Under the pieces are notes generated by a model, which made no database searches, was not told the DNA's origin, and worked only from the letters and a program-made list of their open reading frames with translations. A DNA stretch of 64,000 nucleotides from Neobacillus dielmonensis (GTDB lineage Bacteria > Bacillota > Bacilli > Bacillales > Cytobacillaceae), in NCBI RefSeq assembly GCF_000612665.1, contig NZ_HG942058.1:62001-126000 (forward strand), written 5' to 3'. Below, piece by piece: positions 60,468 through 64,000 of this stretch; positions within the stretch are counted from its first letter, which is position 1; every line of letters begins with the position of its first letter. Made by a program: the position numbers and the translations under genes.

Positions 60468-61055
60468 TTAATCTTGGCTTTTTAATGCATCAGGATAAAC
60501 AATTTTGTCAAACACCGTTTGGGTCGCTTGGTCTTTTACATAAATCGTCACTTTATAATCATCTGGTTTTACCCCATTAAAAAGTTCGACCATCATGCCG
60601 GACATCCCAAGGCCTAGTGCGGCAAAACCATCCAGACTGTTCTCATAAGCAGCTTGATCGACAATCATCGTAAATTCAGAGAAATTGTTTTTGTAGGTAA
60701 TGTCCTTAATGGATTGATAGTCTTTTCCGCTTTTTGCTTCTTCGATGGTTTGGATAACGTTGCTTTTCATTTCCTCCATCATTTCTTTATGATTTGATTT
60801 TGACATTTTATAGGTCACTGAGCCGTCTTCATTCTTTATGGCGGTGATTCCCTCTTTTTGGGCATTGGCAACTGCCTCATCCACGTTTTGATCTTCAAAC
60901 ATGCTTGCTGGCAAAGTAATTGTGACATTCAATAATCCTTTATCGACATTAACTGCCTTCTCTTTTCCTTTTACCTCGTTCTCCGTTTTTTCTGCTGAAC
61001 ATGCAGCCAGCAGCATCATGGTGGCCACTAGTAATACACTCATTATTTTTTTCAT
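60468..61055 (-). CDS. Putative lipoprotein, 195 aa
   Basis: Lipobox LLAAC in MKKIMSVLLVATMMLLAACSAE, then a mixed alpha/beta domain (LLNVTITLPASMFEDQNVDEAVANAQKEGITAIKNEDGSVTYKMSKSNHKEMMEEMKSNV). No family name I can support. First gene of a two-lipoprotein operon. Confidence 0.75.
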   Translation of the reverse strand: MKKIMSVLLVATMMLLAACSAEKTENEVKGKEKAVNVDKGLLNVTITLPASMFEDQNVDEAVANAQKEGITAIKNEDGSVTYKMSKSNHKEMMEEMKSNVIQTIEEAKSGKDYQSIKDITYKNNFSEFTMIVDQAAYENSLDGFAALGLGMSGMMVELFNGVKPDDYKVTIYVKDQATQTVFDKIVYPDALKSQD

Positions 61056-61104
61056 CTCTTTTTCCCCCTGTTACATGATGAACTTGCTTACAACTAAATC
61101 ATAC

Positions 61105-61136
61105 TAAAAAGGGTGCACCAAAATTGGCACACCCTT
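61105..61136 (-). terminator. Terminator of the penicillin-binding protein gene
   Basis: AAGGGTGTGCC pairs with GGTGCACCCTT over AATTTT, then TTTTT on the minus strand, about 55 bases past the stop. Confidence 0.85.
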
Positions 61137-61190
61137 GAGAATATTACTGATTCATTTTTACACTCAACAATGGAAAAAAATGAACTGTTT

Positions 61191-63380
61191 TTAACCATGC
61201 TTATGCTTTTGTTCTTCCTTTTTCCGACGCTTCTCTTCCTCTTTTTTAAGTTTTTCTATCCCTTTTTTGAGTTTTTCATCCACTTTTGTTAAATTCTCTT
61301 TCGCATTGTATCCTCCATTATTCGGAGGAATGACCACTTCTTCTTTCTTTGGTGGAACTTCTGCAGCATTGATTCCTTTTATATAAAGCTCATTATCCAC
61401 TCGGTAAACACTAGCTGGTTGCTGAAAATTGGCTGTGTCCGTTCCAAAGGCTTCCATCATGGATTTAAAAAGTAACTGTGAGATTTTCGTCGTATTTCCA
61501 CTCATATAAGTACCCTGTCCATTTTGCGCGTATCCCGTCCAGACGGCCATTGTGTATTGTGGGGTATAGCCGGCAAACCAGCTATCATTCGTTGCATCAC
61601 CAGGGTATCCATATTTTGCGCGGGTTTGTGCTTCAAAATTGGTCGTTCCTGTTTTTCCGGCAACATCCAACCCAGGAATATTGGCTGTTGTACCTGTACC
61701 GTCATCTACCACGGTGCGCAGCATATCGGTAACCATATAGGCCGTATAATCCTGCATGACTCGTTTTGGTTTCTCCGCGAAATTGACGGTTTTACCGTTT
61801 GCTAAAACAACCTTTTGGACAAAATGCGGTTTGTTGTATTCTCCGCCGTTTCCAAAAGCACTGAAGGCCCCTGCCATTGCTAATGGACTAACCGTATTGC
61901 TTCCGATTGCGTAGGATTCATATACTTGGTTATTCCCAAACGAAATACCAAGCTGTTCGGCAAAAGTCTTTGCCTTATCAAGCCCAACTTCTCGGAGTGT
62001 AAGTAGCGCTGGAATGTTATAGGATTTTTGCAGCGCGGCACGGCTGGTAATCATTCCATGATACTGATGATCCCAGTTTGAAATTGGCTGGCCAGTAGAA
62101 TAGTTCGTCGGCTGATCATTGATTAAATGCCCAGTGGACCATTTTAAATTTTCAATGGCCGGACCATAGTCAAAAATCGGCTTGAACGTTGAACCTGGCT
62201 GCCTTTTAAGATCAACTGCCAAGTTGTGTCCCAAGAAATTTGCCTGATATTCGTTTCTCCCGCTTCCAATCGCCCTGACCTCGCCTGTTTTTGTATCCAA
62301 AAAGACAAAGGCTCCCTGAAAATTTGCATCCGGATAGGCAATGATATCATTGGTCTTCATCAATTTGTCCGCATAGTCTTGTGCTTTGGGGTCAAGAGTC
62401 GTATAAATCGATAATCCATCGGTGCTGACGTCTACATTCTTCAGCTTCCCTTTCATTTCTTTTACCACTGCATCCAAGAATGCCTCATAAGGCATGCCTT
62501 GTTGCTCGTTTTTGGGTACAAGGCCCTCGGTTATTGGAACCTTGGCAGCTTCGAGCATTTGCTTTTCAGTAATGTACCCGTGTCTTTGCATTAAACGTAA
62601 AACGACATTGCGCCGGTCCGTAGCCGCTTCTTTGTTTTCCGCTACTGACGGGTCATAATGATTCGGACTCTGCGGCAGTCCTGCTATCATGGCCGCCTGT
62701 GATAGGGTCAACTTGTTCAATTCATTTGCATCGAGCCCATAGTAGTTCTTTGCTGCTGCCGCCACTCCATACGAGTGGTTTCCTAAGTAGATTTTATTCA
62801 AATACATCATGAGAATTTCATGCTTAGAATACTTTTGTTCCAACTTGTAGGCAAGTTCCCATTCCTGCACTTTACGCTTCAATGTTTTCTTAGGAGTCAA
62901 AAAGGAGTTTTTAATCACCTGTTGTGTAATGGTGCTTCCACCCTGTGATCCGAAATCTCCTGTCACGTTCACGAATATAGCTTTTGCTGTCCTTTTATAG
63001 TCGATCCCTTTATGTTCATAAAAGCGGGAATCCTCCGTAGCGATAAAGGCATTTTCCAACACTTTTGGTAATTGTTCATACGCAATCTTTGTCCGCTTTT
63101 CCTTCCCGTATTCGTAGAGGAAGTTTCCGTCTTTATCATAAAACTTCGTCGAAAGCGGATCGACTAGTTTAGAAGCATCGAGTCCAGGAGCCCCCTTTGC
63201 CATTGAGGTAATCGTAATCGCTCCTGCCCCTGCCGAAATAAGACCAAGCACTAAACAGACAATGACCAATTTTTTTACCAAGGATCCTTTTTTGTGTGGT
63301 CTAACACTTTTTTGTCTATTTTGTTCTTTTTTTTCAGCTTGTTTTCGTTCCCCACGAGTTTGATACGTTTCTTCAGACAT
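61191..63380 (-). CDS. Class A penicillin-binding protein (transglycosylase/transpeptidase)
   Basis: A 729-aa bifunctional peptidoglycan synthase: basic cytosolic tail, membrane helix ~35-60, GT51 transglycosylase ~85-265 with ATEDSRFYEHKG (E116), GGSTITQQVIKN and RKVQEWELAYKLEQKYSKHEILMMYLN; transpeptidase ~325-640 with active-site serine in RQPGSTFKP (S397), SYN (453-455) and KTG (576-578). C-terminal tail is extremely Lys/Glu-rich (EKLKKEEEKRRKKEEQKHKHG). Size is close to PbpF/PbpG-type enzymes. GGGAGAG precedes the ATG. Confidence 0.94.
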   Translation of the reverse strand: MSEETYQTRGERKQAEKKEQNRQKSVRPHKKGSLVKKLVIVCLVLGLISAGAGAITITSMAKGAPGLDASKLVDPLSTKFYDKDGNFLYEYGKEKRTKIAYEQLPKVLENAFIATEDSRFYEHKGIDYKRTAKAIFVNVTGDFGSQGGSTITQQVIKNSFLTPKKTLKRKVQEWELAYKLEQKYSKHEILMMYLNKIYLGNHSYGVAAAAKNYYGLDANELNKLTLSQAAMIAGLPQSPNHYDPSVAENKEAATDRRNVVLRLMQRHGYITEKQMLEAAKVPITEGLVPKNEQQGMPYEAFLDAVVKEMKGKLKNVDVSTDGLSIYTTLDPKAQDYADKLMKTNDIIAYPDANFQGAFVFLDTKTGEVRAIGSGRNEYQANFLGHNLAVDLKRQPGSTFKPIFDYGPAIENLKWSTGHLINDQPTNYSTGQPISNWDHQYHGMITSRAALQKSYNIPALLTLREVGLDKAKTFAEQLGISFGNNQVYESYAIGSNTVSPLAMAGAFSAFGNGGEYNKPHFVQKVVLANGKTVNFAEKPKRVMQDYTAYMVTDMLRTVVDDGTGTTANIPGLDVAGKTGTTNFEAQTRAKYGYPGDATNDSWFAGYTPQYTMAVWTGYAQNGQGTYMSGNTTKISQLLFKSMMEAFGTDTANFQQPASVYRVDNELYIKGINAAEVPPKKEEVVIPPNNGGYNAKENLTKVDEKLKKGIEKLKKEEEKRRKKEEQKHKHG

Positions 63381-63414
63381 TTAACTTCTCTCCCACTTAA
63401 AGCCTTTTCTATCT

Positions 63415-63651
63415 TTATGAATTTATGAGATTAACATTCTTCTCGTCGTAATCATGAACTCCAATATAACGGATTAAAGAACAATTGATCCTATACTCCC
63501 CTTGGTCACCTTTTGCAAGAAGGTATTTACGATGTTCAATCTTTTTTACTATTTCTTGGATAACTTGTTCCTTACTAACATCAGTCTCTTTAATTATTCT
63601 TTCTCTTTTAATATCATCTTCTAAGGTATAACAAACCACAAACTCTTTCAC
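63415..63651 (-). CDS. Small unknown protein, 78 aa
   Basis: MKEFVVCYTLEDDIKRERIIKETDVSKEQVIQEI...; charged, soluble, mixed alpha/beta, no motif I know. GTG start at 63651 with GGGGAG upstream. About 35 bases ahead of the PBP gene and same direction, so possibly co-transcribed with it. Confidence 0.6.
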   Translation of the reverse strand: MKEFVVCYTLEDDIKRERIIKETDVSKEQVIQEIVKKIEHRKYLLAKGDQGEYRINCSLIRYIGVHDYDEKNVNLINS

Positions 63652-64000
63652 ACCTGACTCCCCTATTCCTATTTACCATGTTGATTATTGAAAAAAACTT
63701 CAGTATTCGATGGATAACTCGAATCTATTTATATAGGTTCGAAGCAGTCCTTAAATTTTAGGGGGGGTTATTGGTTTTACAATCTACTACCACTTTTGGC
63801 AAAAATAAAAAAAGACGCAGATTAATCACGCTTATAGGAATATTATATTAAGATTATTTATACAGGTTTGTTGGGTCACCATTTGCAAAAAATGAAACTA
63901 CCCGACCAATTTAAACCTAATTCAGAAGATGTATGCTTTAATTTTTCCGTATCCATATCATCACTTACTAGCTATTATTTCCTATTTCAGAAATGAGTAT

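Overview
The window reads as chromosomal DNA of a low-GC, Gram-positive Bacillaceae (Bacillus/Neobacillus-like) organism. Support comes from strong AAAGGAGG-type ribosome binding sites, frequent TTG/GTG starts, a SAM-I (S-box) riboswitch, YvrJ/DUF1659/DUF2922 small proteins, YthP/YthQ-type ABC genes, ECF sigma/DUF4179 pairs, lipoproteins, MhqR- and SOS-box-like operators, and a class A penicillin-binding protein. I saw no rRNA, tRNA, CRISPR array or complete insertion sequence.

Region 1 (1-10.0 kb) is a defence-island-like block on the minus strand. It holds the jetD-jetA part of a Wadjet system running off the left edge, and a MazG-like pyrophosphohydrolase overlapping a nuclease/DUF2075 helicase. 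It also holds a decaying operon (VRR-NUC-like nuclease, a JAMM/JAB gene with an in-frame stop, a nuclease remnant), a membrane-anchored orphan, and a HEPN plus TIR/SLOG-like fusion. Several genes here are broken.

Region 2 (10.2-19.0 kb) is a signalling operon: a REC-GGDEF-EAL response regulator, a hybrid histidine kinase with two receivers, and a CheR-type methyltransferase. It is divergent from an XRE regulator across a palindrome-rich promoter region, and is followed by a FUSC membrane protein.

Region 3 (19.0-24.1 kb) carries a small-gene pseudogene, an 80-aa orphan, and a SAM-riboswitch-controlled sulfone/sulfonate-type LLM monooxygenase with an ATP-grasp ligase. The DUF1659/DUF2922/YvrJ cluster follows.

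Region 4 (24.3-40.9 kb) is a long minus-strand carbohydrate locus. It encodes a secreted glycosidase-like protein, MBL hydrolase, two acetylxylan-esterase-family hydrolases, a sugar ABC importer, NanE, a ROK kinase, a Gfo/Idh oxidoreductase, an RpiR regulator, two TIM-barrel isomerases, YesL, DUF4127 and a HAD phosphatase. Together these suggest import and catabolism of an acetylated, ManNAc-type amino-sugar glycan, but no sialate lyase is present.

Region 5 (41.5-64 kb) is mixed: two ECF sigma/anti-sigma pairs, lipoproteins, a GC-richer thioesterase, a secreted GH3, an SOS-box-linked small gene, a frameshifted winged-helix gene, YthPQ-type ABC genes, a MarR regulator with a GH-A clan glycosidase, an MhqO-type dioxygenase, a PD-(D/E)XK protein and a class A PBP. 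A dispersed palindromic repeat (core GGGGACGGTTCT) recurs at seven or more sites between 17 and 58 kb.
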